Positions 1-8,492 of a stretch of DNA of 64,000 bases are shown here, in pieces; position 1 is the stretch's first letter, and each line of letters begins with the position of its first letter. The notes under the pieces were generated by a model. It ran no database searches. It worked only from the letters and a program-made list of their open reading frames with translations, and was not told the DNA's origin. Origin of the DNA: Pseudomonas fluorescens (lineage in GTDB: Bacteria; Pseudomonadota; Gammaproteobacteria; Pseudomonadales; Pseudomonadaceae); assembly GCF_005938625.1 (NCBI RefSeq), contig NZ_VCNJ01000044.1, forward strand, positions 1-64,000, in the 5' to 3' direction. The translations under genes and the position numbers were made by a program.

Positions 1-1
1 G

Positions 2-217
2 GGCGACGTCGGAAGGCTGAGTGGAGGGATTGATCCGGGGGTGGGAGCGCAGCGACCGTTTGGCGCAGCCAAACACAGCGAGAGGAGGTGCAGCGAAGCA
101 AACCGTAGGCGCTGCGCCCGGATCGATCCCGGAGCGAAGGAACCCCGAGCGTTAGCGAGCGGGCCGCACGTAGGAGCAAGCCTTTTGGGTTACCTTTTCG
201 GCGTTTGGAAAAGGTGA
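2..217 (+). pseudogene. Open reading frame remnant entering from the left edge, part of a Pseudomonas repeat
   Basis: From base 2 the plus strand is open for 71 codons and stops at 215-217. It has no start inside the window, and its last residues read GASLLGYLFGVWKR. The sequence after the stop continues in another frame (from about 205) as VTRRKGGTLSGRYRSNGYVP, and the two frames would join if the A-run at 209-212 had one more A. From memory, this sequence pair recurs in Pseudomonas genomes as a C-terminal or stand-alone peptide, so I treat it as a degenerate repeat-borne ORF rather than a functional gene. It could instead be the C-terminal tail of a gene left of the window. Confidence 0.3.
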
Positions 218-300
218 CCCGCCGTAAGGGCGGAACCCTAAGTGGCCGTTACCGCAGCAATGGATATGTACCCAAAAAATATGTCGTTGCTGAAATCGAT

Positions 301-346
301 CCCCCTCACCCCAGCCCTCTCCCCCAAGGGGGCGAGGGGGAAGGGA
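301..346. repeat. C/G-rich palindromic repeat (CCCTCACCCCAGCCCTC type)
   Basis: An imperfect inverted repeat with arms CCCTCACC-CCAGCCCTC and GGGGGCGAGGGGGAAGGG. A better-formed relative lies at 53971-54029. Nothing else is visible between the remnant ORF and the hydrolase stop at 386. Confidence 0.55.
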
Positions 347-385
347 GCCGATCTTCATGCAGTTCAAAATCTCAGCCCGGCTCGG

Positions 386-1066
386 TCAGTTGCTGAGAAA
401 CTCGGCTACTTTCTGCGCGGCGCTGGCCAAATGCTGCTCATGGGTAAAACCTGAAGCCTTGAGCGGTTTCAAATCATGATCCCCGGCCACCAGCCAAAAA
501 ACCTTGATACTCGGCGATACCGTATACGCCTCAACCGCCTCCCGATTGCCCAGCGCATCCCGCTCGCCCTGCACAATCAACGTCCGTGTCTTCAAACCAG
601 CCAAATGCTCAACCCGAGGCTTCTCCGGCTTCCCCACCGCATAAAACGGATAACCCAAACACACCAACGCATCGGCACCCAATTCGTCAGCCAAAAGACT
701 AGCCATCCGCCCGCCCATCGACTTCCCGCCAACGGCCAAAACCCCAGTGACATGACGCCGCACCTCGGCATACACCTCACGCCAACATTCCTGCAGTTTC
801 GCAGCAGGATTCGGCGGCCGTTTAACCCCATCCACCCGCCGCTGCGCCATATACGCAAACTCAAACCGCAACACGTTCACACCCAGTGCAGCAAGGCGCC
901 GAGCCATATCGTTCATCCAGTCACTGTCCATCGGCGCACCAGCACCGTGGGCAAGGATCAACGTCGCGGAAGTCTCACCACTGGCGGCATCCCAAAGCCA
1001 CCCATGATCACGCACGCACTGCGCCCATTGATCCCCGTCAATACTGGCCTTGTGCTGTTTGTCCAT
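386..1066 (-). CDS. Alpha/beta hydrolase of the KANL3/Tex30 (dienelactone-hydrolase-like) family
   Basis: A 226-residue protein with the alpha/beta hydrolase plan. An early LILAHGAGAPMDSDWM stretch forms the oxyanion-hole region. The nucleophile elbow GKSMGGRMA carries the catalytic Ser, and a late GDHDL supplies the probable catalytic His after an acidic residue in QGERDALG. The substrate is unknown. I chose the ATG at 1066 (MDKQHKAS) over an in-frame start at 1135, because the longer form would run through the region that must hold the ccoN promoter. It is divergent from ccoN with about 95 nt between starts. Its first codons contain an ANR box (1028-1041), so its 5' end doubles as regulatory DNA. 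Confidence 0.8.
   Translation of the reverse strand: MDKQHKASIDGDQWAQCVRDHGWLWDAASGETSATLILAHGAGAPMDSDWMNDMARRLAALGVNVLRFEFAYMAQRRVDGVKRPPNPAAKLQECWREVYAEVRRHVTGVLAVGGKSMGGRMASLLADELGADALVCLGYPFYAVGKPEKPRVEHLAGLKTRTLIVQGERDALGNREAVEAYTVSPSIKVFWLVAGDHDLKPLKASGFTHEQHLASAAQKVAEFLSN
1028..1041 (+). promoter_or_regulatory. ANR/FNR box upstream of the first cco operon
   Basis: TTGATccccGTCAA matches the ANR consensus TTGAT-N4-RTCAA at all ten defined positions. It lies inside the first codons of the divergent hydrolase gene. An activator centred at 1034.5 predicts a start near 1076, about 85 nt before ccoN. CATGCT at 1064-1069 is a weak -10 candidate. Confidence 0.75.
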
Positions 1067-1161
1067 GCTTGCCTCGCTTTTAGTCTGCCTATAACTCCAG
1101 ACGAAGGATTCGCCGCGTGTTTTGCGCGCGCTCACTTCGGCTGAACCGTGGATGGGGAACC

Positions 1162-2586
1162 ATGAACACTTCTATCAGTACCGCCTACAACTACAAGGTG
1201 GTCCGCCAATTCGCCATTATGACGGTGGTGTGGGGCATCGTCGGCATGGGGCTCGGGGTTTTTCTCGCGGCCCAATTGGTCTGGCCCGAACTCAACTTCA
1301 ATTTGCCCTGGACCAGTTTCGGCCGTCTGCGCCCGCTGCACACCAACGCGGTGATCTTCGCGTTCGGTGGCTGCGCGCTGTTCGCCAGTTCGTTCTACTC
1401 GGTGCAACGCACCTGCCAGACTCAGCTGTTTGCGCCGAAAATCGCCGCGTTCTGCTTCTGGGGCTGGCAACTGGTGATCCTGTTGGCGGCGATCAGCCTG
1501 CCACTGGGTTACACCAGTTCCAAGGAATACGCTGAGCTGGAGTGGCCGATCGACATCCTGATCACCATCGTCTGGGTCGCTTACGCCATCGTGTTCTTCG
1601 GCACCATCATGCAGCGCAAGACCAAGCACATTTATGTGGGCAACTGGTTCTTCGGCGCGTTCATCATCACCGTGGCGATTCTGCACATCGTCAACAACCT
1701 TGAGTTGCCGGTGAGTTTCACCAAGTCCTACTCGGTGTACGCCGGTGCAACCGACGCGATGGTGCAATGGTGGTACGGCCACAACGCCGTAGGCTTTTTC
1801 CTCACCGCCGGTTTCCTCGGGATGATGTACTACTTCGTGCCGAAACAGGCCGAGCGTCCGGTGTACTCATATCGCCTGTCGATCGTGCACTTCTGGGCCC
1901 TGATCACCCTATACATCTGGGCCGGCCCGCACCACTTGCACTACACCGCGCTGCCGGACTGGGCGCAGTCGCTGGGCATGGTGATGTCGCTGATTCTGCT
2001 GGCACCGAGCTGGGGCGGCATGATCAACGGCATGATGACCCTCTCGGGCGCCTGGCATAAGTTGCGCAGCGACCCGATCCTGCGCTTCCTCGTGGTGTCG
2101 CTGGCGTTCTACGGCATGTCGACCTTCGAAGGTCCGATGATGGCGATCAAGACCGTCAACGCCCTCTCCCACTACACCGACTGGACCATCGGCCACGTAC
2201 ACGCCGGCGCCCTCGGCTGGGTGGCGATGATTTCCATCGGCGCGCTGTACCACATGATCCCGAAAATCTTCGGCAAGGCGCAGATGCACAGCGTCGGCCT
2301 GATCAACGCGCACTTCTGGCTCGCGACCATCGGCACCGTGCTCTACATCGCTTCGATGTGGGTCAACGGCATCGCCCAAGGCCTGATGTGGCGCGCGGTG
2401 AACGAGGACGGCACGCTGACCTACTCCTTCGTCGAAACCCTGGTGGCCAGCCACCCAGGCTTCGTCGTGCGGCTGATTGGTGGGGCGATCTTCCTCAGCG
2501 GCATGTTCCTGATGGCTTACAACACCTGGCGCACCGTGCGGGCCTCGCAGCCTGCTGACGTCGTCGCTGCCGCGCAGATGGCCTGA
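1162..2586 (+). CDS. ccoN: cbb3-type cytochrome c oxidase subunit I (first copy)
   Basis: Catalytic subunit of the high-affinity terminal oxidase that reduces O2 to water and pumps protons. At 474 residues it has the usual CcoN length, with about 12 hydrophobic segments and haem-ligand histidines in segments such as FGRLRPLHTNAVIFAFGG, WWYGHNAVGFFLTAGFLG and GPHHLHYTALPDW. The start MNTSISTAYNYKVV is preceded by GGGGAACC; the open frame extends 15 codons upstream without a better RBS. It heads a ccoNOQP unit. By gene order this copy corresponds to the distal, ANR-dependent P. aeruginosa operon (cco2), which agrees with the ANR box upstream. The second copy at 4862 is closely similar throughout, diverging mainly at the termini. 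Confidence 0.97.
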   Translation: MNTSISTAYNYKVVRQFAIMTVVWGIVGMGLGVFLAAQLVWPELNFNLPWTSFGRLRPLHTNAVIFAFGGCALFASSFYSVQRTCQTQLFAPKIAAFCFWGWQLVILLAAISLPLGYTSSKEYAELEWPIDILITIVWVAYAIVFFGTIMQRKTKHIYVGNWFFGAFIITVAILHIVNNLELPVSFTKSYSVYAGATDAMVQWWYGHNAVGFFLTAGFLGMMYYFVPKQAERPVYSYRLSIVHFWALITLYIWAGPHHLHYTALPDWAQSLGMVMSLILLAPSWGGMINGMMTLSGAWHKLRSDPILRFLVVSLAFYGMSTFEGPMMAIKTVNALSHYTDWTIGHVHAGALGWVAMISIGALYHMIPKIFGKAQMHSVGLINAHFWLATIGTVLYIASMWVNGIAQGLMWRAVNEDGTLTYSFVETLVASHPGFVVRLIGGAIFLSGMFLMAYNTWRTVRASQPADVVAAAQMA

Positions 2587-2596
2587 GGAGTCCGCC

Positions 2597-3205
2597 ATGA
2601 AACACGAAACGATTGAAAAGAACGTCGGCCTGTTGATGTTGCTCATGGTGTTCGCCGTGAGCATCGGCGGCCTGACCCAGATCGTCCCGCTGTTCTTCCA
2701 GGACGTCACCAACAAACCGGTGGAAGGCATGAAGCCCTACACCGCGCTGCAACTGGAAGGCCGCGACATCTATATCCGCGAAGGCTGCGTAGGTTGCCAC
2801 TCGCAGATGATCCGTCCGTTCCGCGCCGAAACCGAGCGCTACGGGCACTACTCGGTAGCGGGCGAAAGCGTTTGGGATCACCCGTTTCTCTGGGGCTCGA
2901 AACGTACCGGGCCGGATCTGGCCCGGGTCGGCGCGCGCTACTCGGATGACTGGCACCGCGCGCACTTGTACAACCCGCGCAACGTCGTACCGGAATCGAA
3001 AATGCCGGCCTACCCGTGGCTGGTCACACAAGCGGTCGACAGCAGCCACACCGAAACCAAGCTCAAGACCATGCGCATCCTCGGCGTGCCGTACACCGAC
3101 GACGACATCAGCGGCGCGGTGGCCAGCCTCAAAGGCAAGACCGAAATGGACGCCCTCGTTTCTTACCTGCAAGTGCTCGGCACTGCGATCAAGAGCAAGA
3201 GGTGA
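2597..3205 (+). CDS. ccoO: cbb3-type oxidase mono-haem subunit II (first copy)
   Basis: A 202-residue membrane-anchored c-type cytochrome that passes electrons from CcoP to the CcoN haem b. One N-terminal membrane helix (about residues 10-32, LLMLLMVFAVSIGGLTQI) is followed by a periplasmic domain with a single haem-binding CVGCH and a probable distal Met ligand in ESKMPAYPW. The gene starts 10 nt after the ccoN stop behind GAGGAG-like spacing, so it is cotranscribed. It is near-identical in the first half to the copy at 6304 and diverges in the 3' third (VTQAVDSSHTETK against VENKLDGKETAKK). Confidence 0.96.
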   Translation: MKHETIEKNVGLLMLLMVFAVSIGGLTQIVPLFFQDVTNKPVEGMKPYTALQLEGRDIYIREGCVGCHSQMIRPFRAETERYGHYSVAGESVWDHPFLWGSKRTGPDLARVGARYSDDWHRAHLYNPRNVVPESKMPAYPWLVTQAVDSSHTETKLKTMRILGVPYTDDDISGAVASLKGKTEMDALVSYLQVLGTAIKSKR

Positions 3206-3210
3206 GCACG

Positions 3211-3408
3211 ATGATCATTGAAATGAGTGCAGGCCTGATTCGTGGCCTCGGAACGGTCGTGGTGTTCGTCGCCTTCGTCGGTTTGACACTTTGGGTGTTC
3301 AACCGCAAGCGCACCCCGGAGTTTGCCGAAGCACGTCTGCTGCCGTTCGCCGATGAACCGCAAGCCGACATTACCCCAGCATCTGAAACAAGGAGTACCC
3401 GGCCATGA
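3211..3408 (+). CDS. ccoQ: cbb3-type oxidase small subunit IV (first copy)
   Basis: A 65-residue single-helix subunit that stabilises the cbb3 complex. One hydrophobic segment (about residues 9-30) is followed by the basic NRKRTPEF and the family motif ARLLPFADEP. The ATG at 3211 is the only sensible start, 5 nt after the ccoO stop and behind GAGGTGAGC. Its stop overlaps the ccoP start (ATGA at 3405-3408), indicating translational coupling. It is four residues longer than the second copy at 6918, with a different C-terminal tail. Confidence 0.92.
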   Translation: MIIEMSAGLIRGLGTVVVFVAFVGLTLWVFNRKRTPEFAEARLLPFADEPQADITPASETRSTRP

Positions 3409-4361
3409 CCACCTTCTGGAGTACGTGGATCTGCGTACTGACCATCGGCAGCCTGATCGGCCTGACGTGGCTGCTGATCGGCACGCGCCGGGGCGAAACC
3501 AAGGGCAGCGTCGACCAGACCATGGGCCACAGCTTCGACGGCATCGAGGAATACGACAACCCGCTGCCGCAGTGGTGGTTCATGCTCTTCGCCGGCACGC
3601 TGGTGTTTTCCGTGGGCTATCTGATCCTCTATCCGGGCCTGGGCAACTGGAAAGGCATCTTGCCGGGATACGAGGATGGCTGGACCGGTGTGCACGAGTG
3701 GGAAAAGGAAATGAACAAGGCTGATGCCAGGTTCGGCCCGATCTTCGCCAAGTTCGCCGCGATGCCGGTGGAAGAAGTGGCGAAGGATCCGCAGGCGCTG
3801 AAAATGGGTGGCCGCTTGTTCGCCTCCAACTGCTCGGTGTGCCACGGCTCGGACGCCAAAGGCGCGTTCGGTTTCCCTAACCTCGCCGACAGCGACTGGC
3901 GCTGGGGCGGCGACGCCGACACCATCAAGACCACCATCATGGGTGGCCGGATGGCGGCGATGCCGGCCTGGGGCGAAGTGTTGGGCGAGGCCGGAGTGAA
4001 GAACGTGGCCGCTTATGTGCGTCATGAACTGGCCGGCCTGCCATTGCCCGCCGACAACAAGGCTGACCTGCAAGCCGGACAGCAGGCGTTCAGCACCACG
4101 TGCGTAGCCTGTCATGGGGCAACCGGCCACGGCACTGAAGCCATGGGTGCGCCGAATCTGACGCACCCGGCCGGGTTTATCTATGGCACCAGCCTGAACC
4201 AACTTGAACAGACCATTCGCCATGGTCGTCAGGGTCATATGCCGGCGCAGAACGAGCTGTTGGGTAACGATAAAGTGCAATTGCTCGCCGCTTATGTATA
4301 CAACCTTTCAAAAAATCGCGAGCAATTGAGCGACAAGTTTCAAGCTGATAGCTCCAAATAA
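3405..4361 (+). CDS. ccoP: cbb3-type oxidase di-haem subunit III (first copy)
   Basis: A 318-residue di-haem cytochrome c, the electron entry point of cbb3 oxidase. An N-terminal part carries two membrane segments (TFWSTWICVLTIGSLIGLTW, and a second after EEYDNPLPQWWFMLF). The cytochrome domains contain CSVCH and CVACH. Methionine ligands are likely in the GRMAAMPAWGE and GQ/GHMPAQNE stretches. It is the last gene of the first operon; 500 nt separate it from the second ccoN. The C-terminal tail (NREQLSDKFQADSSK) differs from the second copy, and a nine-residue insertion of the second copy (near YNYLDNDKQ) is missing here. Confidence 0.96.
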   Translation: MTTFWSTWICVLTIGSLIGLTWLLIGTRRGETKGSVDQTMGHSFDGIEEYDNPLPQWWFMLFAGTLVFSVGYLILYPGLGNWKGILPGYEDGWTGVHEWEKEMNKADARFGPIFAKFAAMPVEEVAKDPQALKMGGRLFASNCSVCHGSDAKGAFGFPNLADSDWRWGGDADTIKTTIMGGRMAAMPAWGEVLGEAGVKNVAAYVRHELAGLPLPADNKADLQAGQQAFSTTCVACHGATGHGTEAMGAPNLTHPAGFIYGTSLNQLEQTIRHGRQGHMPAQNELLGNDKVQLLAAYVYNLSKNREQLSDKFQADSSK

Positions 4362-4861
4362 AATCAACAGCACTGTATACAATACTGCAGGCGACTTGAA
4401 TCATCTTGTCGCTTGCAGCTTTCAACTCGCAGCTGCTTCCTTTTGTCGCACCCCTTAACACCCTCACCTTTCGGTTCCCCGGATTCGGGTCTACGCTTGC
4501 TCGATGCGGACTGGCTTGTGCCGGTTCCAGGTCAACGCTGACTGCTGTGTTCCGCGAACCGGCTGACTGATGTGGCCGCAAACGCCGGTAGATACCGGCT
4601 GTCGTGCCATTCACCGTCCGTCACCCGAACCGAGCGTTTGAACACACCCCGTTACAAGCGACCTGAACCCCTCGCTTTTTTCGTCCGCTGCGACATTTTG
4701 TCCGAGGCCGATTTTGTCCTTACGCGGCGCATGGAAAGGCCGCAGAATCAGCGTTGGAAAGCATTGACCCAGGTCATGGCGCGTTGCAATGACCCCCTGC
4801 TCTCTGCATACTTGCGGCCGATTTTAATCCTAATAAAACACCCAAACCGTGGAACCTTAGA
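4362..4861. other. Intergenic region between the two cco operons; promoter of the second operon expected
   Basis: Five hundred nt without a supportable gene. The left part (about 4395-4450) contains GCTTGCAGCTTTCAACTCGCAGCTGC, resembling the short AGCTTGCAGC repeats seen elsewhere. No full ANR box is present. The nearest is TTGACccagGTCAT at 4764-4777, with two mismatches. TAATCCTAATAAAA just before ccoN is AT-rich and could hold a -10. This fits a promoter that is not strictly ANR-dependent. Confidence 0.5.
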
Positions 4862-6304
4862 ATGAGCACAGCAATCAGTCCGACTGCTTATAACTATAAG
4901 GTAGTCCGCCAGTTCGCCATCATGACGGTGGTCTGGGGGATCCTTGGCATGGGGCTCGGTGTCTTCATCGCCTCGCAACTGGTCTGGCCGGAATTGAACT
5001 TCGGTCTGCCGTGGACGAGCTTTGGACGCTTGCGCCCGTTGCACACAAACCTGGTGATTTTCGCCTTCGGTGGTTGTGCACTATTTGCCACTTCCTACTA
5101 TGTCGTGCAGCGAACCTGCCAGACGCGACTGATCTCCGACAGCCTCGCGGCCTTCACCTTCTGGGGCTGGCAAGCGGTGATCGTCGGCGCAATCATTACC
5201 TTGCCGCTGGGTTACACCACCACCAAGGAATACGCGGAACTGGAATGGCCGATCGCCATTTTGCTGGCCATTGTCTGGGTCACCTACGGCCTGGTGTTCT
5301 TCGGCACCATCACCAAGCGCAAAACCAAGCACATCTACGTGGGTAACTGGTTCTACGGTGCGTTCATCGTCGTCACGGCGATGTTGCACATCGTCAACCA
5401 CGCTTCCCTGCCGGTGAACCTGTTCAAGTCCTACTCCGCCTATTCGGGCGCGACCGATGCGATGATTCAGTGGTGGTACGGCCACAACGCGGTGGGCTTC
5501 TTCCTGACCACTGGTTTCCTCGGGATGATGTACTACTTCGTGCCGAAACAGGCCGAGCGTCCGATCTACTCCTATCGCCTGTCGATCGTGCACTTCTGGG
5601 CTCTGATCACCCTGTACATCTGGGCCGGCCCGCACCACCTGCACTACACCGCACTGCCGGATTGGGCACAATCTTTGGGCATGGCGATGTCGATCATTCT
5701 GCTGGCGCCAAGCTGGGGCGGCATGATCAACGGCATGATGACCCTGTCGGGCGCCTGGCATAAGCTGCGCACCGACCCGATCCTGCGTTTCCTCGTGGTA
5801 TCGCTGGCGTTCTACGGCATGTCGACCTTCGAAGGACCGATGATGGCGATCAAGACCGTCAACTCGCTCTCGCACTACACCGACTGGACCATCGGCCACG
5901 TACACGCCGGCGCTCTCGGCTGGGTAGCGATGATCTCGATCGGCGCGATCTACCATATGATTCCGCGCCTGTTCGGTCGTGCGCAGATGCACAGCGTCGG
6001 CCTGATCAACGCGCACTTCTGGCTCGCGACCATCGGCACCGTGCTGTACATCGCGTCGATGTGGGTCAACGGCATCACTCAGGGCCTGATGTGGCGTGCA
6101 ATCAACGACGACGGCACCCTCACCTACTCGTTCGTTGAAGCGCTGCAAGCCAGCCACCCGGGCTACATCGTCCGTGCGCTGGGCGGTGCATTCTTCGCCA
6201 GCGGCATGTTCCTGATGGCTTACAACGTCTGGCGCACCGTGCGCGCCTCGAACCCGGCTGAAGCCGAAGCCGCTGCCCAGATCGCTGTCGTTGGAGCTCA
6301 CTGA
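4862..6304 (+). CDS. ccoN: cbb3-type cytochrome c oxidase subunit I (second copy)
   Basis: A 480-residue catalytic subunit, six residues longer than the first copy and closely similar over the whole membrane domain, with the same HTNLVIFAFGGCALF, GHNAVGFFLTTGFLGMM and GPHHLHYTALPDW haem/CuB segments. The ATG at 4862 begins MSTAISPTAYNYKVV. The stop overlaps the ccoO start (TGATG at 6302-6306), whereas the first operon has a 10-nt gap. By position, next to ccoG, it corresponds to the P. aeruginosa cco1 operon, which is expressed under aerobic conditions. The region upstream lacks a full ANR box, in agreement. Confidence 0.97.
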   Translation: MSTAISPTAYNYKVVRQFAIMTVVWGILGMGLGVFIASQLVWPELNFGLPWTSFGRLRPLHTNLVIFAFGGCALFATSYYVVQRTCQTRLISDSLAAFTFWGWQAVIVGAIITLPLGYTTTKEYAELEWPIAILLAIVWVTYGLVFFGTITKRKTKHIYVGNWFYGAFIVVTAMLHIVNHASLPVNLFKSYSAYSGATDAMIQWWYGHNAVGFFLTTGFLGMMYYFVPKQAERPIYSYRLSIVHFWALITLYIWAGPHHLHYTALPDWAQSLGMAMSIILLAPSWGGMINGMMTLSGAWHKLRTDPILRFLVVSLAFYGMSTFEGPMMAIKTVNSLSHYTDWTIGHVHAGALGWVAMISIGAIYHMIPRLFGRAQMHSVGLINAHFWLATIGTVLYIASMWVNGITQGLMWRAINDDGTLTYSFVEALQASHPGYIVRALGGAFFASGMFLMAYNVWRTVRASNPAEAEAAAQIAVVGAH

Positions 6305-6912
6305 TGAAGCATGAAGCTGTCGAGAAGAATATTGGCCTGCTGGCCTTCTTCATGGTCATCGCCGTCAGCGTTGGCGGCTTGACCCAAATCGTTCCGCTGT
6401 TTTTCCAGGACGTCACCAACAAGCCGGTCGAAGGCATGAAGCCGCGTTCGGCGCTGGAACTGGAAGGCCGCGACGTTTACATCGCCAACGGTTGTGTCGG
6501 CTGCCACTCGCAGATGATCCGTCCGTTCCGCGCCGAAACCGAACGCTACGGCCACTACTCGGTTGCTGGTGAAAGCGTCTGGGACCACCCGTTCCTGTGG
6601 GGTTCCAAGCGTACCGGTCCGGACCTGGCCCGTGTCGGCGGTCGTTACTCCGATGACTGGCAACGTGCGCACTTGTACAACCCGCGCAACGTGGTGCCTG
6701 AGTCGAAAATGCCGGCTTACCCGTTCCTCGTGGAAAACAAGCTCGACGGCAAGGAAACCGCCAAGAAAATGGAGGTTTTGCGCACCCTCGGCGTCCCTTA
6801 CACCGACGAAGACATCGCCGGTGCTCAGGATGCCGTGAAGGGCAAGACCGAAATGGACGCGCTGGTGGCCTATCTGCAAGGCCTGGGCACCATCATCAAA
6901 AGCAAACGGTGA
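6304..6912 (+). CDS. ccoO: cbb3-type oxidase mono-haem subunit II (second copy)
   Basis: A 202-residue CcoO with one N-terminal anchor helix (about residues 10-32) and a CVGCH haem motif followed by SQMIRPFRAETERYGHYS. Its start codon overlaps the ccoN stop by one base, so translation is probably coupled. It is very similar to the first copy up to SKMPAYP and diverges near the C terminus. A cytochrome this similar to its paralogue could in principle be exchanged between the two complexes. Confidence 0.96.
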   Translation: MKHEAVEKNIGLLAFFMVIAVSVGGLTQIVPLFFQDVTNKPVEGMKPRSALELEGRDVYIANGCVGCHSQMIRPFRAETERYGHYSVAGESVWDHPFLWGSKRTGPDLARVGGRYSDDWQRAHLYNPRNVVPESKMPAYPFLVENKLDGKETAKKMEVLRTLGVPYTDEDIAGAQDAVKGKTEMDALVAYLQGLGTIIKSKR

Positions 6913-6917
6913 ATTAG

Positions 6918-7103
6918 ATGGATATCGGGATGATTCGTGGCCTGGGCACCGTTGTCGTGATGGTGGCCTTCATCGGTCTGGCGTTGTGGGTGTTCAGCCC
7001 CAAGCGCAAGTCGGAGTTTGAAGACGCGACCTTGTTGCCTTTTGCGGATGATCCCGAAGCCATCAAGCACGTCGAGCAAGCTTCTAGGAGTAACAAAGAA
7101 TGA
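6918..7103 (+). CDS. ccoQ: cbb3-type oxidase small subunit IV (second copy)
   Basis: A 61-residue protein with one membrane helix (about residues 5-25) and the motif ATLLPFADDPEA. The start MDIGMIRGLGTVVV is 5 nt after ccoO. Its stop overlaps the start of ccoP (7100-7103), as in the first operon. The N terminus lacks the MIIEMSA extension of the first copy, and the tail is richer in charged residues. Confidence 0.92.
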   Translation: MDIGMIRGLGTVVVMVAFIGLALWVFSPKRKSEFEDATLLPFADDPEAIKHVEQASRSNKE

Positions 7104-8083
7104 CTACATTCTGGAGTCTGTACGTCACAGTCCTCAGTCTCGGTACGATCTTTTCCCTGACCTGGCTGCTGCTGTCGACCCGCAAGGGCCAGCGCAGCGA
7201 ACAGACGGACGAGACGGTCGGGCACTCCTTCGACGGGATCGAGGAGTACGACAACCCACTGCCGAAATGGTGGTTCATGCTGTTTGTCGGCACTATCGTT
7301 TTCGCCTTGGGTTACCTCGTGCTGTACCCGGGTCTGGGTAACTGGAAAGGCCTGCTGCCGGGCTACAACTATCTCGATAACGACAAGCAGACCGCGTTCG
7401 CCAACGGCCAGACCGGCTGGACCGGCGTGCACGAGTGGGAAAAGGAAATGGCCCGTTCGGACGCCAAATTCGGTCCGATCTTCGCCAAGTTCGCTGCCAT
7501 GCCAATCGAGGAAGTCGCCAAGGATCCGCAAGCACTGAAAATGGGTGGCCGTCTGTTCGCCTCCAACTGCTCGGTGTGTCACGGTTCCGACGCCAAGGGC
7601 GCTTACGGCTTTCCTAACCTGACCGACGCCGACTGGCGCTGGGGCGGCGAGCCGGAAACCATCAAGACCACCATCATGGGCGGTCGTCACGCGGTGATGC
7701 CGGCCTGGGCTGAAGTGATTGGTGAGCAAGGCGTTGCCGACGTCGCGGCATTCGTCGTGACCAACCTCGATGGCCGCAAACTGCCGGAAGGCACCAAGGC
7801 TGACCCGGCCAACGGTGGCAAACTGTTCGCCGCCAACTGCGTGGCCTGCCACGGTCCGGCCGGCAAAGGCACCCCCGCCATGGGCGCGCCTGACCTGACC
7901 CACCCGGGTGCTTTCATCTACGGTTCGAGCTTTGCGCAACTGCAGCAGACCATCCGTTACGGCCGTCAGGGCCAGATGCCGGCGCAGGAACAACTGCAAG
8001 GCAACGACAAGGTTCACCTGCTGGCGGCGTATGTTTACAGCCTGTCCCACGGTGAAAAAGCACCGGAAGCGAACGCCGAATAA
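7100..8083 (+). CDS. ccoP: cbb3-type oxidase di-haem subunit III (second copy)
   Basis: A 327-residue di-haem CcoP with two N-terminal hydrophobic segments, then cytochrome c domains with CSVCH and CVACH. Relative to the first copy it has an extra stretch, YNYLDNDKQTAFANGQTG, after the second membrane segment and the end SHGEKAPEANAE. It is the last gene of the second operon; a strong terminator begins 17 nt after the stop. Together with the upstream genes it completes a second full cbb3 oxidase. Confidence 0.96.
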   Translation: MTTFWSLYVTVLSLGTIFSLTWLLLSTRKGQRSEQTDETVGHSFDGIEEYDNPLPKWWFMLFVGTIVFALGYLVLYPGLGNWKGLLPGYNYLDNDKQTAFANGQTGWTGVHEWEKEMARSDAKFGPIFAKFAAMPIEEVAKDPQALKMGGRLFASNCSVCHGSDAKGAYGFPNLTDADWRWGGEPETIKTTIMGGRHAVMPAWAEVIGEQGVADVAAFVVTNLDGRKLPEGTKADPANGGKLFAANCVACHGPAGKGTPAMGAPDLTHPGAFIYGSSFAQLQQTIRYGRQGQMPAQEQLQGNDKVHLLAAYVYSLSHGEKAPEANAE

Positions 8084-8100
8084 GGCCAACGCTTGAAACA

Positions 8101-8140
8101 AAAAAAGGCCCCGCCAACGTTGATTGGCGGGGCCTTTTTT
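8101..8140 (+). terminator. Rho-independent terminator after the second cco operon
   Basis: GGCCCCGCCAA / TTGGCGGGGCC stem with a 6-nt loop, flanked by an A-run on the left and a T-run on the right. It can act in both directions and separates ccoP from ccoG. Confidence 0.9.
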
Positions 8141-8489
8141 CATGCTGGCATTCATGCCTTGAAACGTCGCCCGATCTCCTGCGCCCCTGCCCTTTGGCAG
8201 GAGCGCTTTCGCCGGTGCCGTTATTCCATGGGTTGATCAGATGAACCCCGCTGAGTTGTGAGAACCCCGGATTAGCCGCCACGCTAAAACCGTCCATACT
8301 CAACAAGTCAATTGACCTGCATCAGGCTTTGCTGCATTCGCTACACCATTCAGGTTTTTTACCCAACGCGACCAAAGGTCGCACCCTTGACCCAGAGCGA
8401 CCGGCGTATCATTGCGCCACTGCGACACCCCTTTTTGACCCCGGTCGGCACGTATCGACCGAGGCATTTTTCCACTGCCGTGGGATGCA
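8141..8489. other. Intergenic region upstream of ccoG
   Basis: About 350 nt without a gene. It holds GTCAATTGAC (8307-8316), which extends into TTGACctgcATCAG (8312-8325), an ANR-like box with two mismatches. I cannot name a clear -10. The ccoGHIS promoter should lie here. Confidence 0.35.
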
Positions 8490-8492
8490 ATG

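Noticed and set aside
476..1144. Long open frame on the plus strand opposite the hydrolase
   Set aside because: A shadow of the minus-strand gene: it lacks a recognisable domain, while the opposite frame has clear hydrolase motifs.
4764..4777. TTGACccagGTCAT as ANR box of the second cco operon
   Set aside because: Two mismatches, and the orthologous operon is known as largely ANR-independent.
8312..8325. TTGACctgcATCAG upstream of ccoG as an ANR box
   Set aside because: Two mismatches to the consensus; noted in the intergenic entry only, not called as a site.
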